DNA of 64,000 bases, taken from Aliamphritea hakodatensis. GTDB taxonomy: Bacteria > Pseudomonadota > Gammaproteobacteria > Pseudomonadales > Balneatricaceae. Position numbers and translations under genes: made by a program. Shown piece by piece: positions 27,613-36,609 of the stretch. The stretch lies in contig NZ_AP025281.1 in NCBI RefSeq assembly GCF_024347195.1, positions 1,178,001 through 1,242,000 on the forward strand. The letters are read 5' to 3'. The first letter of the stretch is position 1. Every line of letters starts with the position of its first letter. The notes beneath the pieces were generated by a model. That model had not been told where the DNA came from. It was given only the letters and a program-made list of their open reading frames with translations, and ran no database searches.

Positions 27613-27642
27613 AAAAATGGGCCGGATGGCCCATTTTTTTTG
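27613..27642 (+). terminator. Rho-independent terminator after adk
   Basis: Arms AAAATGGGCC and GGCCCATTTT around a GGAT loop, with a following T run. Confidence 0.92.
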
Positions 27643-28080
27643 TCTGATTTTCTTTTTTGTTGCTTAAGAGGGCTGAATTTTGCACAGCTTGAATCGTCCC
27701 TAACGCCTTTATATTAGGGAGGTTTAATTAAGAAGAAATGATTATGTGCAGAATAATGCACAGTTTTTTTGTGCTTTACGACTTATGTAACAGATTTTTT
27801 TGTGCCAGTGATAATTACTGGTTTCGCAAGCGAAAACCGAGGAAATATGCTGCTTTTAGCGGTGTTTAAACGGTCATTTAAGTTCCATAGTTTTTACCTG
27901 CCGGTCAGTTAGATGTTGTTTTTGTACTATATTTAACCGACGGTCGTGTTGCGCCTGAAAATACCTCATGTTATTAAATTGGGGTGTTTGAATAGCTCAT
28001 CTTGAATAGATTTACCGTTTCAAGGCTGCACAACAATAATAAAACTGTGTTTGGACAAAACTATCGTGAGGACACTTTCA
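27643..28080 (+). promoter_or_regulatory. Leader and regulatory region of the aapJQMP operon
   Basis: No gene in about 440 AT-rich bases. It holds several ordered elements: a 7-base inverted repeat TCCCTAA/TTAGGGA at 27697-27720; the dyad TGTGCA-GAATAA-TGCACA at 27745-27762, with an extra TGCACAG at 27681; a direct repeat T7-GTGC at 27764-27774 and 27795-27805, 31 bases apart; and TTTCGC-AA-GCGAAA at 27822-27835. TGCAC half-sites recall NtrC sites, but no convincing sigma-54 promoter was found. Confidence 0.45.
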
Positions 28081-29100
28081 ATGTTCAATAAAAAATTACT
28101 GACCGCCGCTGCAGTATCTGCGGCTCTTGCATCTTCTGCATCTTTTGCTGGCACTCTGGACAGCGTTAAAGAGCGTGGCTCCCTGCAGTGTGGTGTGAGC
28201 TCCGGTGTACCTGGTTACTCTGTACCGGACGATAAAGGTACCTGGACTGGCCTGGATGTTGACGTATGCCGTGCAATTGCTGCCGCTGTTCTGGGCGATG
28301 CCAGCAAAGTTAAGTATATCCCTCTGACAGCGAAAGAGCGTTTTACTGCACTGTCTTCCGGCGAGATTGATGTTTTATCCCGTACCACAACCTGGACTCT
28401 TACCCGCGACAGCCAGCTGGGTATTAACTTTGCCGGTGTAAACTATTACGACGGTCAGGGCTTCCTGGTGAAGAAAGATCTGGGCGTAAGCAGCGTTAAA
28501 GAACTGGACGGTGCAACTATCTGTATCCAGTCCGGTACAACGACTGAGCTGAATACTGCAGACTACTTCAATGCGAACGGTCTGGCTCACACACCGGTAA
28601 CTTTCGATACTAACGATCAGGCGGCAACAGCATTTGATACCGGCCGTTGTGACGCTTTCACAACTGACTTGTCTCAGGCATTCGCACTGCGTTCACGCAT
28701 GGGTGATCCAAACTCTGTTGTAGCGCTGCCAGAAGTTATTTCTAAAGAGCCTTTGGGTCCATCTGTTAAGCAGGCGGATGACCAGTGGTTCAACATGGTT
28801 AAGTGGTCTCTGAATGCAATGATCAACGCGGAAGAGCTGGGTATTACTTCTGAAAACGTTGATGACCTGAAAGCCAACAGCAAGAACCCAAGCATCCAGC
28901 GTCTGCTGGGCGGTTCTGAAGGTCTGTCTAAAGGTCTGGGTGTAGATGACGACTGGGCATACCGTATTGTTAAGCAGGTAGGTAACTACGGTGAGTCTTT
29001 CGACCGCAACCTGGGTGCAGGGTCTGCACTGGGTATCGACCGCGGTATCAACGCACTGTGGAACCAGGGTGGTTTCCTGTACGCGCCACCGATCCGCTAA
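28081..29100 (+). CDS. aapJ: General L-amino-acid ABC transporter, periplasmic binding protein
   Basis: 339 residues from the ATG at 28081, with TGAGGA upstream. A signal peptide (MFNKKLLTAAAVSAALASSASFAG) ends near residue 23-24. The body is a type II solute-binding protein of the polar amino-acid family: RGSLQCGVSSGVPGYSV, DVDVCRAIAAAVLGD, LSSGEIDVLSRTTTWT and GRCDAFTTD. It captures L-amino acids in the periplasm for AapQM-AapP, which follow. A strong hairpin separates it from aapQ. Confidence 0.95.
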   Translation: MFNKKLLTAAAVSAALASSASFAGTLDSVKERGSLQCGVSSGVPGYSVPDDKGTWTGLDVDVCRAIAAAVLGDASKVKYIPLTAKERFTALSSGEIDVLSRTTTWTLTRDSQLGINFAGVNYYDGQGFLVKKDLGVSSVKELDGATICIQSGTTTELNTADYFNANGLAHTPVTFDTNDQAATAFDTGRCDAFTTDLSQAFALRSRMGDPNSVVALPEVISKEPLGPSVKQADDQWFNMVKWSLNAMINAEELGITSENVDDLKANSKNPSIQRLLGGSEGLSKGLGVDDDWAYRIVKQVGNYGESFDRNLGAGSALGIDRGINALWNQGGFLYAPPIR

Positions 29101-29118
29101 TTTAAATCATTAGCTGAA

Positions 29119-29146
29119 ACCCCGGCAGGCTTATACCTGCCGGGGT
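29119..29146 (+). other. Strong hairpin between aapJ and aapQ
   Basis: ACCCCGGCAGG and CCTGCCGGGGT pair over 11 bases around a six-base loop. There is no T run after it, so it is more likely a partial terminator or RNA-stabilising stem that keeps the binding-protein mRNA in excess over the permease, as seen in other binding-protein operons. Confidence 0.7.
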
Positions 29147-29234
29147 CATCTTTTGAAATAAACCGTCTGATACTCAGATAAGTTGTCGTCTGCAGCACTT
29201 GTCGCAGTGGTTATCAGATGAGCGGAGATTTTAT

Positions 29235-30425
29235 ATGCCTACCGATCTATCTCGCAGCGCGCCTCCGGGAGAGAAAACTCGTTTTTGGAATGATCCGGCT
29301 AAACGAGCACTTCTTTTCCAGGTTCTTCTCATTGGCGCAATCCTTCTCTTCGCCGGGTCTTTAATATCTAATACGCTTAACAACCTTGAACAACGTGGTA
29401 TCACCACCGGTTTTGATTTCTTATCCCAGAAAGCCGGCTTCGGTATTCCACTGACTCTTATCGAGTATAATGAAGCATCTACCTACGGAACGACCTTCTG
29501 GGTTGGTCTGTTAAATACCCTGTTAGTGTCTGTTCTGGGCATTATCGCGGCGACTTTCCTTGGTTTTGTCATGGGTGTCGCGCGTTTATCTGACAACTGG
29601 TTAATCGCTAAACTGTCATCGGTGTATATCGAGATATTTCGTAATATTCCTTTGCTGTTACAAATTTTCTTTTGGTACTTTGCTGTACTGCGAACCTTGC
29701 CTTCGCCACGTCAGAGTATTGAGTTTATGAGCAGTTTCCTGAATATCAGGGGGCTCTCAATGCCGGCACCAGTGCCAGAAAGCGGTTTTAATCTGGTGAT
29801 CGGTGCGTTTGTAATCGGTATCGTGCTGACCTTTGTTACGTCACGCTGGGCGCATAAACGTCAGGATCAGACGGGTCAGATATTTCCTATGTTCTGGGCG
29901 GGTCTGGGTCTGATAATTGGTTTGCCGTTGGTTGTCTTTATGCTGGCAGGTATGCCTATGCACCTGGATTATCCGGTGCTTAAGGGCTTCAACTTCCGTG
30001 GCGGTATGACGCTGATTCCGGAACTGGTAGCCCTGTGGTTAGCGCTGACAATCTATACCGCTGCGTTTATCGCAGAAACCGTGCGTGCAGGTATTCTTGC
30101 CGTCCCTAAAGGGCAGCTTGAAGCCGCGTTCGCTCTGGGTCTGCCTAAAGTGCGTACCTTGCGCCTGATCGTTATTCCACAGGCGATGCGGGTAATCATC
30201 CCACCGTTGACCAGTCAGTACCTGAACCTGGCGAAGAACTCTTCGCTGGCAGCTGCGGTTGCCTATCCGGATCTTGTGGCGGTGTTTGCCGGTACCACAC
30301 TGAACCAGACGGGACAGGCGGTCGAGATTATGTCGATGACCATGGCAGTCTATCTGACCATGAGTATCCTCACCTCGGTCTTCATGAACTGGTACAACAA
30401 GCGCATGTCGCTGATTGAACGATAG
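29235..30425 (+). CDS. aapQ: General L-amino-acid ABC transporter, permease AapQ
   Basis: About 396 residues from the ATG at 29235, with CGGAGA upstream. The HisM/polar amino-acid type permease has about eight hydrophobic helices and a long insertion typical of AapQ. The cytosolic EAA loop is EAAFALGLPKVRTLRLIVIPQA near residues 299-320. It forms the membrane channel with AapM. Confidence 0.95.
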   Translation: MPTDLSRSAPPGEKTRFWNDPAKRALLFQVLLIGAILLFAGSLISNTLNNLEQRGITTGFDFLSQKAGFGIPLTLIEYNEASTYGTTFWVGLLNTLLVSVLGIIAATFLGFVMGVARLSDNWLIAKLSSVYIEIFRNIPLLLQIFFWYFAVLRTLPSPRQSIEFMSSFLNIRGLSMPAPVPESGFNLVIGAFVIGIVLTFVTSRWAHKRQDQTGQIFPMFWAGLGLIIGLPLVVFMLAGMPMHLDYPVLKGFNFRGGMTLIPELVALWLALTIYTAAFIAETVRAGILAVPKGQLEAAFALGLPKVRTLRLIVIPQAMRVIIPPLTSQYLNLAKNSSLAAAVAYPDLVAVFAGTTLNQTGQAVEIMSMTMAVYLTMSILTSVFMNWYNKRMSLIER

Positions 30426-30436
30426 GAGGCGGGCTA

Positions 30437-31537
30437 ATGATTAATGAACAACAACCTACTCTGCCCGCACCGGCGAGTACCATTGGCCTGGTAGGCTGGC
30501 TGCGCACCAATCTGTTCAACACTCCGGTGAACAGTGTGGCAACTCTGGTGATGCTGTATCTCTGTTATATCTGGCTGACGCCGATATTTGACTGGGTATT
30601 TATCAGCGCTGACTGGGCGGGAACAACCCGGGAGAGTTGCACCAGCGGTGGCGCATGTTGGGTATTTATTACCCAGCGGATAGACCAGTTTATGTATGGC
30701 TTTTATCCGGCAGATGAAACCTGGCGTCTGGATGTGACCTTTCTTGCATTTGTTGCCCTGATTGCCTGGCTTGTATGGCCTAACCTGCCGAAAAAAGGCT
30801 TGGTTGCCGCATTTACGTTGCTGGTCTTTCCGTTTATCGCATTCGTGTTGCTGAGCGGCGGTTACTTTGGATTAGAGCACGTTGAAACCCACAAATGGGG
30901 CGGACTGAGTCTGACACTGGTACTGGCTGTGGTGGGTATCGTGGCTGCGTTACCGCTGGGGATTCTGCTGGCGCTGGGACGCCGTTCCGAAATGCCAATC
31001 GTTCGTGCGATGTCGGTGGCGTATATCGAAATCTGGCGGGGTGTTCCGCTGATTACCGTGCTGTTTATGGCGTCGGTAATGCTGCCTCTGTTTTTACCTG
31101 AGGATATGCATTTTGATAAGCTGTTGCGGGCACTGATCGGTATTACCATGTTCCAGACTGCCTATATGGCAGAGGTTATCCGTGGTGGTCTTCAGGCAAT
31201 TCCTAAGGGGCAGTACGAAGCGGCTGACGCACTGGGTCTGGGGTACTGGCAGAAGATGGTTATGATCATTCTTCCGCAGGCGCTGAAACTGATGATTCCG
31301 GGCGTAGTGAATACCTTTATCGCACTGTTTAAAGATACCAGTCTGGTATTGATTATCGGTCTGTTTGACCTGCTGGCGATTGTGCAGGCCGCTCAGAACG
31401 ATCCTAAGTGGATAGGTTATGCAACGGAAGGTTACGTCTTTGTTGCCTTTGTTTTCTGGATTTTCTGTTTCGGTATGTCCCGTTACAGCCAGCACTTAGA
31501 AAGAATGTTGCATACCGGTCACGGAAGTCGAGCCTGA
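30437..31537 (+). CDS. aapM: General L-amino-acid ABC transporter, permease AapM
   Basis: 366 residues. An N-terminal helix and an extended extracellular segment precede the usual permease core. The EAA loop is QYEAADALGLGYWQKMVMIIL near residue 258, and SVAYIEIWRGVPLITVLF is typical of the family. It starts 11 bases after aapQ with AGGAGG and partners it. Confidence 0.95.
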   Translation: MINEQQPTLPAPASTIGLVGWLRTNLFNTPVNSVATLVMLYLCYIWLTPIFDWVFISADWAGTTRESCTSGGACWVFITQRIDQFMYGFYPADETWRLDVTFLAFVALIAWLVWPNLPKKGLVAAFTLLVFPFIAFVLLSGGYFGLEHVETHKWGGLSLTLVLAVVGIVAALPLGILLALGRRSEMPIVRAMSVAYIEIWRGVPLITVLFMASVMLPLFLPEDMHFDKLLRALIGITMFQTAYMAEVIRGGLQAIPKGQYEAADALGLGYWQKMVMIILPQALKLMIPGVVNTFIALFKDTSLVLIIGLFDLLAIVQAAQNDPKWIGYATEGYVFVAFVFWIFCFGMSRYSQHLERMLHTGHGSRA

Positions 31538-31553
31538 TTCTGGAGTAAGAATA

Positions 31554-32315
31554 ATGAATGAAGTAAATAAGCAAGAAGACCAGTTGATGGTTCAGATCCG
31601 TAACATGAATAAATGGTACGGTGATTTCCATGTGCTGAAAAATGTAAATCTTGATGTTCGCCGCGGTGAAAAAATCGTTATTTGTGGGCCTTCAGGTTCC
31701 GGTAAATCAACCATGATCCGTTGTATCAACCACCTGGAAGAGCATCAGGAAGGTGATATCTTTGTTAACGGCATTGAAATGGCATCGGACATTAAAAAGA
31801 TTGATGCCATCCGTAAAGATGTGGGCATGGTGTTCCAGCATTTTAATTTGTTTCCGCATCTTACTGTGCTGGAGAACTGTGTACTGGCACCTATCTGGGT
31901 GAAGAAGGTTCCCCGTAAAGAAGCAGAAGCGTTAGCGATGCAGTACCTGGAGCGGGTTAAAATTCCTGAGCAGGCACTGAAGTATCCGGGTCAGCTGTCC
32001 GGTGGTCAGCAACAGCGTGTGGCGATTGCCCGTTCCCTGTGCATGAACCCGGATGTCATGCTGTTTGATGAGCCTACATCCGCACTTGACCCTGAGATGA
32101 TCAAGGAAGTACTGGATGTAATGATTGAGCTGGCACATGAAGGCATGACCATGTTGTGTGTAACACACGAGATGGGGTTTGCTAAAACGGTCGCAGACCG
32201 GGTTATCTTCATGGATGGTGGACAGATTATTGAAGAGAATGAACCTCAGGAGTTCTTCAATAATCCGCAGCATGAACGTACCCAGCTGTTCTTAAGTCAG
32301 ATCCTGAATCACTGA
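31554..32315 (+). CDS. aapP: General L-amino-acid ABC transporter, ATPase AapP
   Basis: 253 residues. The ATPase shows Walker A GPSGSGKST (residues 43-51), Q-loop MVFQHFNLFPHLT, signature LSGGQQQRVAIARSL, Walker B VMLFDEPTSALDPE and the H-loop CVTHEMGFA. It energises AapQM on the cytosolic face. The ATG at 31554 has GGAG about eight bases upstream. A terminator closes the operon. Confidence 0.96.
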   Translation: MNEVNKQEDQLMVQIRNMNKWYGDFHVLKNVNLDVRRGEKIVICGPSGSGKSTMIRCINHLEEHQEGDIFVNGIEMASDIKKIDAIRKDVGMVFQHFNLFPHLTVLENCVLAPIWVKKVPRKEAEALAMQYLERVKIPEQALKYPGQLSGGQQQRVAIARSLCMNPDVMLFDEPTSALDPEMIKEVLDVMIELAHEGMTMLCVTHEMGFAKTVADRVIFMDGGQIIEENEPQEFFNNPQHERTQLFLSQILNH

Positions 32316-32336
32316 TCTTATGATCTGAATTCAGAG

Positions 32337-32360
32337 ACGGGCCGTAAGGCCCGTTTTTTA
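32337..32360 (+). terminator. Rho-independent terminator of the aap operon
   Basis: Arms ACGGGCC and GGCCCGT around GTAA, followed by six T. Confidence 0.92.
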
Positions 32361-32446
32361 TGCCCGGAATTTGATGTCAGTCGGCTGTGTTGTCACTGGA
32401 ATTCTGGGATAATGCCGCCTGAATTACTGATTGTTTAGGAAGATTA

Positions 32447-33469
32447 ATGCCACAGCAAAAACTCGCTGTTGTTCTGGTGAATCTGGGAACACCGGATGCA
32501 CCCACCCCCGGTGCCGTGCGCCACTATCTGAAAGAGTTCTTATCTGATGCCCGCGTTGTTGAAGGCAAAGGTTTACGGCGTCTGTTCTGGCTCGCGGTAC
32601 TGAACTTTATTATTCTCAATATCCGGCCAAAAAAAGTGGCGAAACTGTATGCCAGTATCTGGGATGAAGATTCCCCGCTTCGTAAAATTCTGAATCAGCA
32701 GGTGGCGGGTTTAAGCGTCCGGTTGCAGAATGCATTTCCGGCGGCCAGTGTTCAGGTGTTTCCGGCTATGACCTACGGCTCGCCCGGTTTGCAACAACGT
32801 CTTACTGATCTGGTCGCGGCCGGTTATGAGAAAGTGCTGATCATTCCGTTATATCCGCAGTATTCTGCGACCACTACAGCACCGGTTTACGATCAGGTGC
32901 AGGCATTCCAGCGCCAGCAGCGTAACGTAATGGATATACGGATTGTGAAGGAATATCACGATCATCCGCTGTATATCAGTGCGCTGGCGAACAGTGTGAC
33001 GGACTTTTGGCAGAAAAATGGCCGCAACGATAAACTGATTCTTTCTTATCACGGTATTCCACAGGAATATGCGGATAAAGGTGATCCGTATGCAGTTCAG
33101 TGCCAGCAGACCTCTGCTTTACTGGCAGCTAAACTGGGGTTACAGGAAAGCCAGTGGCAGCAGACCTTCCAGTCCCGTTTCGGACCGATGGAATGGTTAC
33201 AGCCTTACACAGATAAAACGTTGGACTCTCTTGCAAAATCAGGCTGTGAATCGGTGGATATCATGTGTCCGGCGTTTGCTGCGGACTGTCTTGAAACGCT
33301 TGAGGAGATCACGGTTGAAAACTGTGAGGTTTTCAGTGAGGCCGGTGGTAAAGGCTATCAGTATATTCCGGCGCTGAATGCGTCAACGATGATGATTGAT
33401 TTACTGGCTGCGCTGACTGAAGCGCAGGCAAATGACTGGCTAAAGGCGGAGAAGAATCATGCAGCTTGA
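32447..33469 (+). CDS. hemH: Ferrochelatase
   Basis: 340 residues. HemH inserts ferrous iron into protoporphyrin IX, the last haem step, at the inner membrane face. VNLGTPDAPTPGAVRHYLKEFLSD near the N-terminus, the catalytic SYHGIP near residue 205 and CPAFAADCLETLEEI near 274-288 are family marks. The gene overlaps rlmB by 11 bases. Confidence 0.97.
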   Translation: MPQQKLAVVLVNLGTPDAPTPGAVRHYLKEFLSDARVVEGKGLRRLFWLAVLNFIILNIRPKKVAKLYASIWDEDSPLRKILNQQVAGLSVRLQNAFPAASVQVFPAMTYGSPGLQQRLTDLVAAGYEKVLIIPLYPQYSATTTAPVYDQVQAFQRQQRNVMDIRIVKEYHDHPLYISALANSVTDFWQKNGRNDKLILSYHGIPQEYADKGDPYAVQCQQTSALLAAKLGLQESQWQQTFQSRFGPMEWLQPYTDKTLDSLAKSGCESVDIMCPAFAADCLETLEEITVENCEVFSEAGGKGYQYIPALNASTMMIDLLAALTEAQANDWLKAEKNHAA

Positions 33470-34196
33470 TTATATTTTTGGTATTCACGCTGTTACCACA
33501 GCATTACAGCGTGATGCAAAACGCTGCCGGGAACTGCTGGTTCAGAAAGGGCGTCAGGATGACAAAGTTCAGAAAATCCTGCATTTGGCACAAAAGAACG
33601 GACTTAAGTGCACACAGGTTCAGCGTAAACAGCTGGATGAGCTGGCCGGTGATGGGGTTCATCAGGGGGTAGTGCTAGGCTGCGAACTGGTGCAGGCTAA
33701 AAATGAACAGTTTTTGCAGGCCTTGCTTGACCGAACGGAAGAGCCTGCTTTTCTGCTGGTGCTGGATGGTGTAACAGACCCGCATAATCTGGGCGCGTGC
33801 CTGCGTACTGCAGATGCTGCCGGTGTACATGCTGTGATTGCGCCTAAAGATAAATCGGCACCGCTGAATGCAACTGTCAGTAAGGTGGCCTGCGGGGCGG
33901 CGGATGCTGTGCCCTATGTGCAGGTGACCAATCTGGCGCGGACCTTAAAAGATCTGCAGCAGAGAGGCATCTGGATTAGCGGAACTGCCGGTGAGGCCGA
34001 AGTGATGGTATATGACGCTGATCTGAAAGGCCCGATGGCACTGGTAATGGGGGCCGAAGGTAAAGGGCTGCGCCGCTTAACCCGGGAGCACTGTGACCAT
34101 CTGATTAAAATCCCGATGGCCGGAGAAGTAAGCAGTCTGAACGTTTCCGTTGCAACGGGGGTCTGCCTGTTTGAGGCAGTGCGTCAGCGTCGCTGA
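33459..34196 (+). CDS. rlmB: 23S rRNA (guanosine-2251-2'-O)-methyltransferase RlmB
   Basis: 245 residues. The N-terminal substrate-binding domain (about 1-75) starts with YIFGIHAVTTAL. The SPOUT methyltransferase domain has the three family motifs: NLGACLRTADAAGVHAVI, MGAEGKGLRRL and SSLNVSVATGVCLFE, forming the knotted SAM site. It methylates G2251 of 23S rRNA. The partner is hemH rather than rnr, which is adjacent in E. coli. Confidence 0.95.
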   Translation: MQLDYIFGIHAVTTALQRDAKRCRELLVQKGRQDDKVQKILHLAQKNGLKCTQVQRKQLDELAGDGVHQGVVLGCELVQAKNEQFLQALLDRTEEPAFLLVLDGVTDPHNLGACLRTADAAGVHAVIAPKDKSAPLNATVSKVACGAADAVPYVQVTNLARTLKDLQQRGIWISGTAGEAEVMVYDADLKGPMALVMGAEGKGLRRLTREHCDHLIKIPMAGEVSSLNVSVATGVCLFEAVRQRR

Positions 34197-34212
34197 CTCA
34201 ATCCGTATTGTT

Positions 34213-34245
34213 AAAAAAATGCCGGAGCTGAATCCGGCATTTTTG
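34213..34245. terminator. Bidirectional terminator between rlmB and ackA
   Basis: ATGCCGGA and TCCGGCAT pair around a six-base loop, flanked by an A run on the left and a T run on the right, so it can serve both convergent transcripts. Confidence 0.9.
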
Positions 34246-34257
34246 TTTATTTCAGAG

Positions 34258-35487
34258 TTAAACCGCTGCCTGTTCTTCCCGTGCAGCAAGCCAGTCCATC
34301 ACTTCTTCAGTATGGCGGGCAATCATGGCTTCTTCATTCGTGGCAATGACCCGGACGCTGACAGAACTGTCTGACGTGCTGATGCATGCCAGGTTATTGC
34401 TGTTAGCCAGATCATTGATTTTAACGCCCAGCCAGGCGCTGCGCTGACAAATCTGCTCACGTATATAGCTATCGTTTTCCCCGACACCGCCGGTGAAAAC
34501 CAGTTGCTGAAGGCCGCCTAACGCAGCGCTTAAACGGCCAATTTCAAGTGCTGCACGGTAGCAGAACATATCGATGGCTTCCTGCGCGTGGGGATTATCA
34601 CTGTGACGGAGGGTCAGCATATCGGCGCTTTCCCCGGAGACTCCCAGCCAGCCACTTTGCTGATACAGGACGTTTTCCAGTTGATCGTTATCCAACTGAT
34701 AATGGCGTTGTAAAAACAGCAAAACCCCGGGATCAATGGTGCCGCACCGGGTGCCCATTGGCAGGCCTTCAACAGCGGTGAAGCCCATACTGGAAGCGAC
34801 AGACTGACCGTCTTTGATGGCGCACATGCTGGCACCGGCTCCGAGATGGCAAACGATGGTATTGGCCTTTTTATCCGGTTCAGGCAGCTCGTTCAGTTTA
34901 TGATTGATGAATTCGTAAGACAGGCCGTGAAAACCGTATTTATGGATGCCTGCCTCGCTGTATTCCCGCGGGATGGCGTAATACTTTTCTTCCGGCGCGT
35001 GGCCATGGTGGAACATAGTGTCGAAACTGGCCACCTGAATGGCGGAAGGTACCAGTTGTTGGCAGACTTCAATCAGTTTGAGGTTGTAAGGCTGATGCAG
35101 AGGGGCCAGAGGGATTAGCTGCTCCAGTTCCTGCATCACATCATCGGTCACCAGTACCGGTGCGGTAAAGGTTTCTCCGCCGTGTACGACCCGGTGGCCA
35201 AATGCAGAGATTTCACCGTCCAGAAATTGCGCATCAATCCATTCCATGACGTACTTAAGGCAAGCCTGATGACGCTCTTCACGGGGGATTTCCGACAGCG
35301 GCAGATCGTTTTTCTCAACGCTGGATTCACGGCCAAAGGCTTTGTCACGGCGGACCAGCACCTGGGCTTTTTCGAGAATATTGCTGAACCGGAACCGGTA
35401 CAGGCATTCATCGTGGTCAGCATAGCGGATAAAGAGTGCACATTTGAGGCTGGAGGAACCACCGTTAACGGTCAGTATTAAGCTCAT
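34258..35487 (-). CDS. ackA: Acetate kinase
   Basis: 409 residues. AckA interconverts acetyl phosphate plus ADP with acetate plus ATP. Motifs: NGGSSSLKCALF near the start, HRVVHGGETF about residue 98, TIVCHLGAGASM and GTRCGTIDPG for phosphate and metal binding, FTGGVGEND near the C-terminus. Its ATG overlaps the upstream phosphotransacetylase-like stop by four bases, indicating coupled translation. Some relatives act on propionate or butyrate. Confidence 0.93.
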   Translation of the reverse strand: MSLILTVNGGSSSLKCALFIRYADHDECLYRFRFSNILEKAQVLVRRDKAFGRESSVEKNDLPLSEIPREERHQACLKYVMEWIDAQFLDGEISAFGHRVVHGGETFTAPVLVTDDVMQELEQLIPLAPLHQPYNLKLIEVCQQLVPSAIQVASFDTMFHHGHAPEEKYYAIPREYSEAGIHKYGFHGLSYEFINHKLNELPEPDKKANTIVCHLGAGASMCAIKDGQSVASSMGFTAVEGLPMGTRCGTIDPGVLLFLQRHYQLDNDQLENVLYQQSGWLGVSGESADMLTLRHSDNPHAQEAIDMFCYRAALEIGRLSAALGGLQQLVFTGGVGENDSYIREQICQRSAWLGVKINDLANSNNLACISTSDSSVSVRVIATNEEAMIARHTEEVMDWLAAREEQAAV

Positions 35488-36425
35488 GAGTTTGTCAGAA
35501 TCTCTGTTAGGGATTGTTGCGTATGTTGCATGATCAGTGAGGCCAGTGCACAGGAAGCCAGACGGGCTTCGCTGCCGTCGGCACGGCTGTTCAGTATGAC
35601 GGGGACGCTGGCACCGAGTAGCAGTCCCGCTGAGCGGGCGTCTGCCAGATAAATCAGTTGTTTTGCCAGCATGTTAGCGGCTTCCAGGTCCGGGGCGAGC
35701 AGGATATCAGCGTCGCCGCTTACCGGGGACTGAATATGTTTATCCCGGGCAGCCTGCAGGGAGATGGCATTATCGAAAGCCAGAGGCCCGTCAATAATGG
35801 CATGCTGAATTTGCCGGCGGTCTGCCATTTTGCATAAAGCAGCAGCGTCCAGAGTGCTGGGCATGGCCGGCTTTACCTTTTCGACAGCCGCCAGGATAGC
35901 GGCTTTCGGAGTGGCAATGCCCAGTGCCCGGCAGAAGTCGATGGCATTTTGCAGAATATCTGCTTTGGCCATCAGGTCCGGTGTGACGTTGATGGCAGCA
36001 TCGGTTATCACCAAAGGTTTATGGTAGCGGGGGATATCCATCAGAAAGGCATGGCTTAGCCGGCGCTCGGTTCTCAGACCGGACGTTTTATCTAAAATGG
36101 CGCTGAGCAGTTCGGCCGTTGCCAGGTCGCCTTTCATAAGTGCCTGAACGTCACCTGTTTTCGCCAGTTCTACCGCTTTAAGTGCCGCTGCATGGCTGTG
36201 GGCTGTATCGACGATCCGGTAATGATCAACAGGGCGCCTGAGCTGTTCTGCCTGTGCCTGTATGCGAGCGGCCGGTCCTACCAGTACCGGAGTGATAATG
36301 CCCTGTTCTGCCGCATCCAGTGCGCCCCTCAGACCGTTCGCGTCTACCGGATGCACGACCGCTGTTTGTACGGGTGGCTGTTGTTTTGACTGGCTGATTA
36401 TGTCGTCAAGGCGGGAGGGCATCAT
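35484..36425 (-). CDS. Short phosphate acyltransferase (Pta/Ptb-type)
   Basis: About 314 residues from ATG at 36425 (ATGATG, with AGAGAACGG upstream). It matches the catalytic domain of phosphate acetyl/butyryltransferases: MKGDLATAELLSAILDKTSGLRT split by short spacers, VITDAAINVTPDL, and GDADILLAPDLEAANMLAKQL. It lacks the N-terminal DRTGG extension of classical Pta, so it is the short form also found fused to or beside enoyl-CoA hydratase domains. With ackA it converts acyl-CoA to acyl phosphate and ATP. Acetyl versus longer acyl preference is unknown. Confidence 0.85.
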   Translation of the reverse strand: MMPSRLDDIISQSKQQPPVQTAVVHPVDANGLRGALDAAEQGIITPVLVGPAARIQAQAEQLRRPVDHYRIVDTAHSHAAALKAVELAKTGDVQALMKGDLATAELLSAILDKTSGLRTERRLSHAFLMDIPRYHKPLVITDAAINVTPDLMAKADILQNAIDFCRALGIATPKAAILAAVEKVKPAMPSTLDAAALCKMADRRQIQHAIIDGPLAFDNAISLQAARDKHIQSPVSGDADILLAPDLEAANMLAKQLIYLADARSAGLLLGASVPVILNSRADGSEARLASCALASLIMQHTQQSLTEILTNS

Positions 36426-36578
36426 GGTAGCCGTTCTCTGCTCGGTTAAATCGTTGGCTGTATTCTGCGCCGCTCTATGTTGCACTGCAATATGAAAATA
36501 TCTGATTTTGAGTAACAGCGCTCAAGAGTGAGTGTTTATTGATGTGCGACAAAAGTTGAATGCCGGGACAATGGGAAA

Positions 36579-36600
36579 GTCCGGCAACAGCGTGCCGGAC
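36579..36600 (-). terminator. Hairpin downstream of the HIT gene
   Basis: GTCCGGCA and TGCCGGAC pair over eight bases around six. It lies nine bases after the HIT stop on the leftward strand, with only a short T tract following, so it may be a weak terminator. Confidence 0.45.
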
Positions 36601-36609
36601 AGACGGGTA

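Noticed and set aside
27643..28080. Sigma-54 (-24/-12) promoter before aapJ
   Set aside because: Candidate GG-N10-GC positions do not carry the TGGCAC/TTGC context; one near 27980 is too weak.
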